NCBI GenBank assembly: GCA_947643145.1
Contig: CANRVD010000012.1
Coordinates: 1-48,785, forward strand
Direction: 5' to 3'
Length of the DNA: 48,785 bases
From: an uncultured bacterium
GTDB lineage: Bacteria; Bacillota; Clostridia; Lachnospirales; Lachnospiraceae
Position 1 is the first letter of the stretch. Each line of letters opens with the position of its first letter. This document shows, piece after piece, positions 27,620 through 34,964 of this stretch. The notes under the pieces are model-generated. The model was not told where the DNA came from and searched no databases. It saw only the letters and a program-made list of their open reading frames with translations. A program made the position numbers and the translations under genes.

Positions 27620-28018
27620 TTAAAATAAAATAGGAAGAATCTTAATACCTAACTCAGATATTTTCAATGAAGCCTCTAATTTGTTCATGAATAATTTCAA
27701 TGTTTTCTCTGCCGGAATCACTAATTTGCAATCTTTACTAAGATTATTTTGACCGAATACGAGTAATTCTTCTTCATCAACAGAAATAATGAAATCAATC
27801 AGATTGCCCTTATATATTTCTTTTATATAATCTGTGTAATTTGTTTCGTGTATGTTAGGGATTGAAATATACGTATCTACTAACAGGCTTCCGCTCACAT
27901 AACCTATTGTTCTGCGGTTACATCGCCATATTTCAACCCCCAAAGTTGATTTGTTTTTTAATAACTTTGTGATAGCAATTGAGGCATAACAGTGGATTTG
28001 TGTAATTAATATTTTCAC
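27620..28018 (-). pseudogene. Truncated ATP-grasp protein (N-terminal pre-ATP-grasp domain only)
   Basis: 132 aa, starting at GTG with an AAGGA site about 6 bp upstream. The protein begins MKILITQIHCYASIAITKLL, continues with YISIPNIHETNYTDYIKEIY and FIISVDEEELLVF, and ends with NKLEASLKISELGIKILP. This follows the N-terminal half of CarB-like ATP-grasp ligases up to the point where the ATP-binding domain should begin, and then stops. Intact relatives are about 320-400 aa and join carboxylates to amines. The gene is first behind the predicted cluster promoter, so transcription still runs through it. It is probably broken by a deletion, though a short regulatory product cannot be excluded. Confidence 0.6.
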
Positions 28019-28114
28019 TTTTCATCCTTATAAACCCATCCGGCAATTGCTCCCAAGGCTCACCATTCGATAGTATACAGACTGAACATTACCATGTTGC
28101 TTTCTTACTTATCC

Positions 28115-28175
28115 ATTATACTACTTTCTATCTTCAAAAACTCTAATTGTAATAATTTAGCCCTCTAATTGTAAT
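28115..28175 (-). promoter_or_regulatory. Candidate LytTR-type operator and promoter of the cluster
   Basis: On the minus strand the 13-mer ATTACAATTAGAG occurs twice exactly (plus-strand 28141-28153 and 28163-28175), 22 bp apart start to start. Twenty bp after the proximal copy comes AGTATAAT, with the TATAAT box at plus-strand 28115-28120. The -35 position (GAGTTT) is weak. Two direct repeats with two-turn spacing in front of a poor -35 is the layout of AgrA/PlnC-type LytTR response-regulator sites, and ACAATTAG resembles their ACAGTTAAG-like half-sites. It would fire leftward into the cluster. No LytTR regulator gene is in the window. Confidence 0.5.
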
Positions 28176-28338
28176 TTTTAGATAAAAACTCGCCTCTCCC
28201 CCATAGCCCCCCCTAAAAACTATCATTACCCACATAGGCAAGCCGGCATCATCATCCAATATTTCTCTCTCCTACCGTTAGTTCTTTTACATATATTTGT
28301 CGCCCAAATTATTCATCTGAAGCTTGTATAAAGTATAA

Positions 28339-28396
28339 AATACCCCTAATGCTTTCTGCATATCGTAAACGCCGAATAATAGGGTATTCTTTTTTG
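28339..28396 (+). terminator. Possible long-loop terminator hairpin
   Basis: AATACCCCTA (28339-28348) can pair with TAGGGTATT (28380-28388), which is followed on the plus strand by CTTTTTT. The loop is about 31 bases, longer than usual, and no plus-strand gene leads into it, so the call is weak. It could instead be a chance pairing in the spacer. Confidence 0.2.
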
Positions 28397-28724
28397 AAAA
28401 ATCCAAAAAATTTTCCTGACTTTCATTTCCAATACTCTATGAATGGTTAAATAATAAAATAAATGAGAGGGAATCGAAATTATATATGAATTCATAGAAC
28501 ACAGACAGATTCCATAATGGACAGAATCAGCCATAACTCTTACACCATTGATTCCAAGAGGGCAAAAGCTGTAAGTGATTCATTAGGCTGATTTCATATA
28601 TTTATGATGACAGTAGTCATGCCATTTGTGATAAAACCTATATATAATATTTCATGGTGGCTCTCAAGCATGATAATTATAGTAAAAATGCAGTGACTCC
28701 CAAGCGTGATAACAATCAATCACC

Positions 28725-30200
28725 TCAACTTTCACCCGCCGCCGGAAAATTCATCTCCTGCACATAACGTTCCGAAAACTGCGGCTCCTCTGCCAGATTA
28801 AACACCTCTGTCCGAAGCGGCGGCAATATGCCTGCGGCAGATATTATCCCTGTCTGCAGCGGTTTACCGGCTGCCGTATTCTCTCCCTCTGCCGATATCT
28901 CCTGCCACAAAATCCGTCTTCCGTACCAAAAAGCGCCCTCAAGCGCGGCATTTCCCACCGCAACCGTTTTTCCTGCCAATTCTGCCGGCAGCAGCCCAAT
29001 GCGTGCTGCCGCTTCGGAACTCAGATAATAGCCCATTCCACCGGCCAGAAAAACCTTATCTATCTGCGCAGGTGACTCTAATCCATATTTCTCACATAAA
29101 ATGCGGATGCCCGTGCGGACAGCAGCTTTCGCCATCTGAAGCTGCCTGATGTAACTTTGTGTCAACCGAACGCCGCCAATATCGATGCCCTCTTCAAAAT
29201 AAGGCTCTGCAAGAAGACCTGTTTCATCCAAAATACCCTCCTCTAAAAGCCTTGCGGCAAGCGCCATCAAATCCGTACCGTAATTTTCTGCACTTCCTTC
29301 AAACGCCGGTCCTGCCGCAGCCGCCGTCGCTATCATCCGCTCCCTGTTCCCCAAAACCATCTCCCCATTGGTGCCCAGATCCAAAAGCAGAGTAACCTCC
29401 TGCCGCTCATGCATGGACAGGGCATAAATTCCAGCGGAAATATCCGCACCCACAAAGGCGGAAATTCCCGGCAGAATCACCGCCGGAATCTCAAACAAAC
29501 TTGTGTGAATCTCCGATAGCGTCTCCGGCTGAAAGGGATACTTTCCAAGCAGGCTCACATCTAAATCCATAAGCAGGTGTACCATGGTCGTATTTGCGGC
29601 AATCACAATTCCACAAAGCTTCCTTGTTTCCTTGTCTCTCCCTGACAGGGCAACTTCACCTGCTCCCTCCTGCTTTGGTAACAAAGAAGCCTTTTCTATT
29701 CCCTTCTTTTCAGGATGCAGGCAAAGTCTGTCCAAGGTTTTTTGAAATTGTAAAATCCCTGTGTTCAAAACTTCCCTGATTTCCCTATACATGGCTTTCT
29801 TTGTCTGCGGATTTTCTGCAGCCCCTATGCGCGAAAGCACATCTGCTCCATACTTTCCTTGGGGATTTAAGCAGGTAAAGGTATCAAAAACCTTTCCGTC
29901 CTGCAGACTCCTAAGCTGCATCGCCACCGTCGTCGTGCCGATATCCACCACGCACAAAAAGTCCTCCTGCCCTGCTGCCGCCTCGCCGCCCCTCCGTGCC
30001 TTTTCCCGCTCCAAAGCGCATAGCCTCTCTCTTTCACGCCTTTCTGCCACGCTGCCCGCAGCGCTTTCACAAGATATTCCTTCCTCGACGCAAAAGGCAC
30101 TGACTGCATCCATCTTCTTTTTTCCAAAACATCTGCCGCAGCCCGTACAAATCCTGCAGCGGCTTCCCTTCTCAGATAAATTGGTTTGCTTCTCTGTCAT
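28725..30200 (-). CDS. ASKHA-domain (DUF4445/RamA-like) corrinoid-protein activase-like protein with a short Cys-rich N-terminus
   Basis: 491 aa. After a Cys-rich head (CRICTGCGRC at about residues 15-24), the ASKHA ATPase fold is seen: VVDIGTTTVAMQL (phosphate 1), NPQGKYGADVLSRI, VIAANTTMVHLL, LPGISAFVGADISAGIY, LLLDLGTNGEMVL (phosphate 2), TAAAAGPAFEG, and the C-terminal VFLAGGMGYYL adenosine loop. Relatives reactivate corrinoid methyltransferase proteins by ATP-driven reduction and usually carry a plant-type [2Fe-2S] domain. Here that is replaced by a short cysteine motif that might bind a different cluster. It overlaps the DUF4250 gene by 29 bp, so they are co-transcribed. Confidence 0.78.
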   Translation of the reverse strand: MTEKQTNLSEKGSRCRICTGCGRCFGKKKMDAVSAFCVEEGISCESAAGSVAERRERERLCALEREKARRGGEAAAGQEDFLCVVDIGTTTVAMQLRSLQDGKVFDTFTCLNPQGKYGADVLSRIGAAENPQTKKAMYREIREVLNTGILQFQKTLDRLCLHPEKKGIEKASLLPKQEGAGEVALSGRDKETRKLCGIVIAANTTMVHLLMDLDVSLLGKYPFQPETLSEIHTSLFEIPAVILPGISAFVGADISAGIYALSMHERQEVTLLLDLGTNGEMVLGNRERMIATAAAAGPAFEGSAENYGTDLMALAARLLEEGILDETGLLAEPYFEEGIDIGGVRLTQSYIRQLQMAKAAVRTGIRILCEKYGLESPAQIDKVFLAGGMGYYLSSEAAARIGLLPAELAGKTVAVGNAALEGAFWYGRRILWQEISAEGENTAAGKPLQTGIISAAGILPPLRTEVFNLAEEPQFSERYVQEMNFPAAGES

Positions 30201-30351
30201 AATAATATTCTATCCCCGCCAATTTTTCTTCCAACTCTTTTCTGTTCAGCTCAAGCTGGCTGCACAGCTCGTCCAAATCTTTATAAAAATCCCTAAGCTT
30301 CATATTGATAAAGCTAAGCAGCATCAATGGATCCTTTGGTATCATAAACAT
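30172..30351 (-). CDS. DUF4250 family small protein
   Basis: A 59-aa protein beginning MFMIPKDPLMLLSFINMKLRD and ending IEYYYDREANQFI, the full length of DUF4250 proteins common in Clostridia. The frame is open further to an ATG at 30462, but that codon lies upstream of the promoter found at 30422-30450. A GGAG site 9 bp before the ATG at 30351 (or AAAGGAAG before the ATG at 30345) supports the short form. Function unknown; predicted helical and cytosolic. It is coupled to the ASKHA gene by overlap. Confidence 0.8.
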   Translation of the reverse strand: MFMIPKDPLMLLSFINMKLRDFYKDLDELCSQLELNRKELEEKLAGIEYYYDREANQFI

Positions 30352-30421
30352 GCTTCCTTTCTCCGGTTTTCGGACAACTTGACAACTGCCGTTTTCCGGC
30401 AGGGCTTTTGACGCTCTAATC

Positions 30422-30450
30422 ATTATAGGCAAAAAAAGCGGCGGTTTCAA
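30422..30450 (-). promoter_or_regulatory. Sigma-A-type promoter of the DUF4250-ASKHA pair
   Basis: On the minus strand TTGAAA (plus-strand 30445-30450), a 17-bp spacer and a perfect TATAAT (30422-30427) form a near-consensus promoter. Transcription would begin near 30415. A stem CTGCCG-GAAAA-CGGCAG (30386-30402) lies in the leader before the DUF4250 start. Confidence 0.7.
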
Positions 30451-30471
30451 GGAAATTTTCATAGTCCGGCA

Positions 30472-32742
30472 TCACAAAAAGCCGGTCCATCCATATATGC
30501 CGTAAATCGATATCCACTTTGCAAAATCAAGCCCCAGCACTGCCAGCACAAGGGGCAGGGCAAGCATAAGAAAGGACAGGAAGGAAGCCTGCAGATAGCT
30601 TTTCCGGTTCCACGACCAAAACAACACAACTGCCCCGACCAGCAAAAGTGCCGCAAGCTGGGAAAGCACCGCCGCTGCAATCAGTACAAAAATGGGAATA
30701 TCCGCCACTTTTCCAAAATACATGGGAAGGTTTCCGGCAGAAAGCCCTATGCCGCGCATGGAATATGTCCTGCCTATGGACACCGCTCGGAATATCCATG
30801 GCAGCAGCACGGTACAGGCAGCGCACAGAATATATATGTTTATTTTTTGCATAAGCACCTGCCGCCTGCCCTTACGCGTCGCCGCCAGCAGATACCAGGA
30901 TTTTTTCCGGTACTCCATCGCCATGACGCCGCCAAATGCAAATATCATACAAAGCGTAAGCAGCAGACAGTCCGTCAGAAAGCTCTCGTCCATTTTGCCA
31001 AACAAATAGCGGTAGCCCGTGTCATAGATAAAATATCCGCCCTCTGCCTTAATATGCGCGTATTGCTCCGCTATGCGCGTAAAAGACGGATAAAAAGCCA
31101 ACACACCCAGCCATGGAAGCTTTCTTTCGTCCGCAGTACTTTTATCAATGCTGCCGCACGCCTCCAATTCCTCGATACGCGCAAGCTGCGCAAAAGCCTC
31201 GTCAAACCTCGCCTGCTCCCGCAAAACCATATCCTCCTTTTCCTCCGTCAGCCTGCCCTCCAGCAAAAGCATCATATCTGCATAATACTGTTCCTTCGCC
31301 GGGCAGGTATAGCTTTTTCCCAAATCCTTCCAGCCAAGCAGCAGCACCGCAAAAAGCAGAAGAAGCAGGGCGCGGTTTGTAAAAAGAATTTTATAGCCTT
31401 CATGCCGAAGCAGACTTTGATATGGACGAAACGGCAGCATCAGCCTGCGCGCCTTCTGCATCACAAGACTTCTTCCCCTTAAAAACAGGAAAAATGCCGC
31501 CGCTGCTCCTGCCGCGCCAAACAAAATAAGGCACAGCATTGTCGCGGCAAGTCTTGGCACTGCATTGCCCCACACATTAAAATTCAAGTATCCCCCATAG
31601 AGCCGTTCCGTTTCCAACATACCGAAGAAAGACAGATATTTGAACATGTGAAACGCTGAGCCTGCCGGTATCACCGCATAGCACAAGCCATTGCAAAAAA
31701 GAAAAGCCGCGCCCGCAAGCTGCGGCGTAAAGCTTTTTGCCGCCCAGACGGAAACTGCCGTCAGCATTGCGCCAAAGCAGAAAAATAAGGCTGCTTTTGT
31801 CAAAACGGCAAGCGCGGCATACTCTCCCAGCGTAAGCGCCAGACTGCTTTCCATATAGGCGCCCACGGAATGTATCTGCGCGGAAAAGCTTCCCAAGCCT
31901 GCCGTTGCGGAGGCATATAGCAAATTTTCACCATAAAACAAGAAACAAAAAGCTGTCACATGTATAAGAAGTGCCAAAAGCTTCGCTCCCATGCACACAG
32001 CAATGCCGTTTTTTGCGGCCCTTGTCAGATAAAACAGCCCCTTCTCTTTTTCCTCTCCAATCAGACCTCCTACAAAGAGAAACACTGACAGCAGCAGAAA
32101 AATATCCGTACTGTGGCTCTCCATTGCCATCCGAATCCCTTTTGATGGGTAAAAACGAATATTTTTATCGGAAAGCCCCCTGTGGTCGGCTGCGCTTCTT
32201 TCCACATTCTGCCTGCCAAACCGTGAAGCGGTCCTAAAAATGGAAATACCGCGCAGCCTTTCTGCCTGCTTCTCAACGCTTTCTAAGTATGCGCCGTACC
32301 CTCTTATTTTTTCTATTTCCTCATACAGTTCGTCAAGCAGCGCCCTTTCCTTGTCCAAATCATCCGTATACTTTAAATAGCCGCCTTCTGTAAGCTCCTC
32401 CATATAAATTTCATAAATAGCAGGATTTTCCCGCAGCAGTTGGGCGGCAAGTGCGTTTCCTATCTCATCCCCCCACGCCTGCAGGGTGAGAATCTCCTGC
32501 AGCATGGCAATATTGTCCGCCTTCTCCTTCAGTTCCTTTATATATTCCCACTTTTCCTGCTCGTCCATACCGGACATGTCGCCGGCTGCCATACGGTAAG
32601 CGGAAAGCGGCGGCTTTCCCTCCTTTGGCAGGTTCCCATACCAAAGCATAAAAAGATTGAGCGCCAGAAGAATCCCTAAGCACGCCAGAAAACTACGCTT
32701 TTTCCATATTTTTAACAACTCAAAACAGGTCAGTCCAAACAT
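30472..32742 (-). CDS. ABC-2-type transporter permease, large
   Basis: A 756-aa membrane protein that looks like two ABC-2-type permease halves in one chain. Each half has one membrane helix near its start (residues about 15-35 and again about 455-475), a long hydrophilic loop of 100-130 residues with coiled-coil character (KELKEKADNIAMLQEI; REQARFDEAFAQLARIEEL), then a group of four to five helices. It partners the ATPase encoded just upstream (13-bp overlap). With the lipoprotein and two-component system it resembles envelope-stress or antimicrobial-response export modules. Substrate unknown. Confidence 0.75.
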   Translation of the reverse strand: MFGLTCFELLKIWKKRSFLACLGILLALNLFMLWYGNLPKEGKPPLSAYRMAAGDMSGMDEQEKWEYIKELKEKADNIAMLQEILTLQAWGDEIGNALAAQLLRENPAIYEIYMEELTEGGYLKYTDDLDKERALLDELYEEIEKIRGYGAYLESVEKQAERLRGISIFRTASRFGRQNVERSAADHRGLSDKNIRFYPSKGIRMAMESHSTDIFLLLSVFLFVGGLIGEEKEKGLFYLTRAAKNGIAVCMGAKLLALLIHVTAFCFLFYGENLLYASATAGLGSFSAQIHSVGAYMESSLALTLGEYAALAVLTKAALFFCFGAMLTAVSVWAAKSFTPQLAGAAFLFCNGLCYAVIPAGSAFHMFKYLSFFGMLETERLYGGYLNFNVWGNAVPRLAATMLCLILFGAAGAAAAFFLFLRGRSLVMQKARRLMLPFRPYQSLLRHEGYKILFTNRALLLLLFAVLLLGWKDLGKSYTCPAKEQYYADMMLLLEGRLTEEKEDMVLREQARFDEAFAQLARIEELEACGSIDKSTADERKLPWLGVLAFYPSFTRIAEQYAHIKAEGGYFIYDTGYRYLFGKMDESFLTDCLLLTLCMIFAFGGVMAMEYRKKSWYLLAATRKGRRQVLMQKINIYILCAACTVLLPWIFRAVSIGRTYSMRGIGLSAGNLPMYFGKVADIPIFVLIAAAVLSQLAALLLVGAVVLFWSWNRKSYLQASFLSFLMLALPLVLAVLGLDFAKWISIYGIYGWTGFL

Positions 32743-33464
32743 AGCGTATCCTCTCCAAAAATATCCATATATATCCGCTCCGGATTGGCTTCCCCTCCAT
32801 GCTTTTCACAGAGCGCTGCAGCCGTACCATACACTGCAATCTGCCCCTCCTTTAGAAAAATAATTTCCTTGGCAATGGACCAAATATCGGAAATTACATG
32901 AGTGGAAACCAGAATAATTTTATCTCCCGATATTTCTTTGATTTTTTCCCGAATCCGAATACGTTCCTTCGGGTCAAGTCCCGCCGTCGGCTCATCTAAC
33001 ACCACCAGCTTAGGATTCCCCATCACTGCCTGTGCAATCAAAAGGCGCTGTTTCATACCGCCGGAATAAGAACCGATAGGACTGTTTCCCCTGTCCGTGA
33101 GATTGACAAGTGTAAGCACCCGCTCGATTTCCGCTTTCATTTCCTTTTTGGAAATCCCTTTCAGTGCCGCCATATAGCTCAAAAAACGCCTGCCCGAAAA
33201 GGTCTCATACAGCCCCTGCTGCTGGGGCGCATAGCCGAGAATCCCCCGATAAGCCGCTCCAAGCCTCGCCGTTTCTTCTCCGTTCCACAAAATTCTGCCC
33301 GCCGAGGCTTTCACATTGCCCGTAATCAGATTCATCAGCGTAGACTTACCCGCTCCATTCGGTCCCAGCAGCCCGTAGATTCCCTCTGTCAGCACATGGG
33401 AAACATCTGCAAGCGCCTTTTTTTCCTTATACTGCTTCGTCACATTCTGCAAGATAAGCTCCAT
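32730..33464 (-). CDS. ABC transporter ATP-binding protein
   Basis: 244 aa. Walker A GPNGAGKST, Q-loop APQQQGLYE, signature YSGGMKQR, Walker B LVVLDEPTAGLDP, H-loop VSTHVIS. It is a CcmA/NatA-like ATPase that drives ABC-2-type permeases, here the 756-aa protein downstream. Its ATG overlaps the lipoprotein stop by one base (TAATG), so the lipoprotein, ATPase and permease are one translational unit. Confidence 0.9.
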   Translation of the reverse strand: MELILQNVTKQYKEKKALADVSHVLTEGIYGLLGPNGAGKSTLMNLITGNVKASAGRILWNGEETARLGAAYRGILGYAPQQQGLYETFSGRRFLSYMAALKGISKKEMKAEIERVLTLVNLTDRGNSPIGSYSGGMKQRLLIAQAVMGNPKLVVLDEPTAGLDPKERIRIREKIKEISGDKIILVSTHVISDIWSIAKEIIFLKEGQIAVYGTAAALCEKHGGEANPERIYMDIFGEDTLCLD

Positions 33465-34876
33465 TACCTTCCCCTCCCCAGCATGGTAACCGGCTTATAG
33501 CCTGCAACACCGTTATACAAATCTTCCTTGGAAATCAAGGCATATTTGTACTGCAGTATCTCATAGCTGCCATCCCCATTATCCTTTGCATCATAGTCGT
33601 AAATCACAAGCACCTCCCGCTCTGTTTCTGCCAGAATATCCAACTGCCAGCCCAAGGACAGGTTCGTAAGCATACTTCTTTTTACTTCTCCCGATTCCAT
33701 ATCCACAAAGTACAGAGACTTATCGTTCACATCCTCTATGCTGACACAGCATAAAGTATCCCGTAATACATAATAAATATAATTTTGCTTCAGGGAGGCA
33801 AGAACGGATTGTTCCCCCGTATCCAGATTCAGCCTTGTGATTTCCCCGCTTACTGAGTCTGCAATAAAGAGCATGCCCCCTTTTACCGCACAAAAGCTCA
33901 TCTCTCGATTGTCTGTCCGGTATATCTCCTTTTTCTCCTGTGTTGCCACATCGAAGGTGCTGTATATTGTGCTGCTGTTCTGCCATACATTTCGCCATTT
34001 ATCATCATCCAGACGCATAACGTCCGTCTCGCTCATGCCATCCGGATACGCCACGCCGCTTAAGACAAGCAGACTGCCGTACCCTCCTATCACCTTATAT
34101 TGGATATTGTCTCCAAAATCAAGGGAAACGCCCTCCGACATTTTATTGTCCGCAATACTATACCTGCAGATCCTGCGCTCCTTTGCCAGCGTGTACGTCT
34201 GATTTCCTTCCTGTTCAAAAACAAGCTCCTTTATCACAAACCAAAGTGTATCCCCACTGCCAAATACAAGCTTTTCCACCACCGTGTCTTCCGGAAAGGT
34301 ATATATCTTTTTTCTGTCAGAGCCGTCAAGCTCCATGCGGTAGAGCGCCGCCGCTGCCATATCCGGCGCACCCCCTCCGAAAACTTCAACCACTCCGTCT
34401 CCGTCATATTCCCTTCCCAGAACATAGAGCGTCTCTTCCCACACAAAAGGCAAGGGATCTCTTCCAAATTCATCATCTAAAAAAACACTGCTGCACGTAG
34501 CGCTATTGTGCAGGCAGGCGCTGTCAGAACATAAATATACCTCTTCTCTTTGGGCGTAGTCTATGTAAGTTAAATGCTTTCCATAAAGCCCGTCCGCTAT
34601 TTCCTGACTCTCCGTAAACTGGTAATAACCCTGCTCCGTTCCGAAATGGTTGGAAAATGCTGAATTTGCATCGCTTAGCAGGACAAAACCGCTTCCGTCC
34701 TCTCCGCCTTTCGTCTCTCCCTCTCCCTTCTGTCCGGAAATATCCGCTTCAGAATTCATGGGAATCATAATATCCTCCGGCCTCTCCGGTTTTTGCCGCT
34801 GTGGAATATTGGGGTTTGCACATGCCGTAAGCATTGCCAGAAATGCATAAAAAAGAAATATCAGAATTTTTTTCAT
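33464..34876 (-). CDS. Secreted lipoprotein with beta-propeller-like repeats
   Basis: 470 aa. A lipoprotein signal peptide (MKKILIFLFYAFLAMLTAC) puts the lipidated cysteine at Cys19 in the LTAC lipobox, followed by a Pro/Glu/Gly-rich linker to about residue 65. The rest is repeated beta strands with DGSDRKKIYTF, LYRMELDG, ITRLNLDTGEQSVLASL and SLYFVDMESGEVKRS, the pattern of DUF5050/WD-like propeller sensors. It sits on the outer face of the membrane and is coupled to an ABC transporter, so it may bind the transported or sensed compound. Preceded by a putative response-regulator box (34933-34964). Confidence 0.72.
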   Translation of the reverse strand: MKKILIFLFYAFLAMLTACANPNIPQRQKPERPEDIMIPMNSEADISGQKGEGETKGGEDGSGFVLLSDANSAFSNHFGTEQGYYQFTESQEIADGLYGKHLTYIDYAQREEVYLCSDSACLHNSATCSSVFLDDEFGRDPLPFVWEETLYVLGREYDGDGVVEVFGGGAPDMAAAALYRMELDGSDRKKIYTFPEDTVVEKLVFGSGDTLWFVIKELVFEQEGNQTYTLAKERRICRYSIADNKMSEGVSLDFGDNIQYKVIGGYGSLLVLSGVAYPDGMSETDVMRLDDDKWRNVWQNSSTIYSTFDVATQEKKEIYRTDNREMSFCAVKGGMLFIADSVSGEITRLNLDTGEQSVLASLKQNYIYYVLRDTLCCVSIEDVNDKSLYFVDMESGEVKRSMLTNLSLGWQLDILAETEREVLVIYDYDAKDNGDGSYEILQYKYALISKEDLYNGVAGYKPVTMLGRGR

Positions 34877-34898
34877 AGCTTGAAAGCCTCCTTAAACA

Positions 34899-34918
34899 AC
34901 TCCGCAGATGCGCGGAGT
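34899..34918 (-). other. Stem-loop in the lipoprotein gene leader
   Basis: A perfect 7-bp stem, ACTCCGC (34899-34905) with GCGGAGT (34912-34918), and a 6-base loop. It lies between the predicted start point and the AAGGAGG ribosome site of the lipoprotein gene. There is no U-run behind it on the minus strand, so it is more likely a leader or stability element than a terminator. Confidence 0.4.
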
Positions 34919-34932
34919 CTTATTTTAAGAGA

Positions 34933-34964
34933 AGCATATCGCAGAAAAGTCAAAATCCGGTCAA
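34933..34964 (-). promoter_or_regulatory. OmpR-type direct-repeat box and -10, lipoprotein/ABC operon
   Basis: On the minus strand TTGACCGGATTTTGAC (plus-strand 34949-34964) holds two TTGAC half-sites 11 bp apart. After 10 bp comes TATGCT (34933-34938) as -10. The same arrangement with equal spacing precedes the response-regulator gene (36941-36972). The box overlaps the stop codon of the kinase gene. Confidence 0.6.

Larger units (their letters stand above)
28019..28724. other. 706-bp intergenic spacer between the AT-rich cluster and the core-like genes
   Basis: No credible gene. It holds the tandem-repeat promoter (28115-28175), a stem-forming pair at 28339-28388, a small palindrome ATGAC-N4-GTCAT (28607-28620), and an imperfect 20-bp direct repeat (28661-28680 and 28697-28716, 16 of 20 bases alike) ending just beyond the stop of the ASKHA gene. 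Base composition changes from AT-rich to GC-richer at its right end, so it may be the island border. Confidence 0.5.

Noticed and set aside
29761-30411. 216-aa plus-strand open frame
   Set aside because: Antisense to the ASKHA and DUF4250 genes, which have clear family motifs.
30352-30462. N-terminal extension of the DUF4250 frame
   Set aside because: The extension contains the promoter of the gene itself (30422-30450) and goes beyond the family length.
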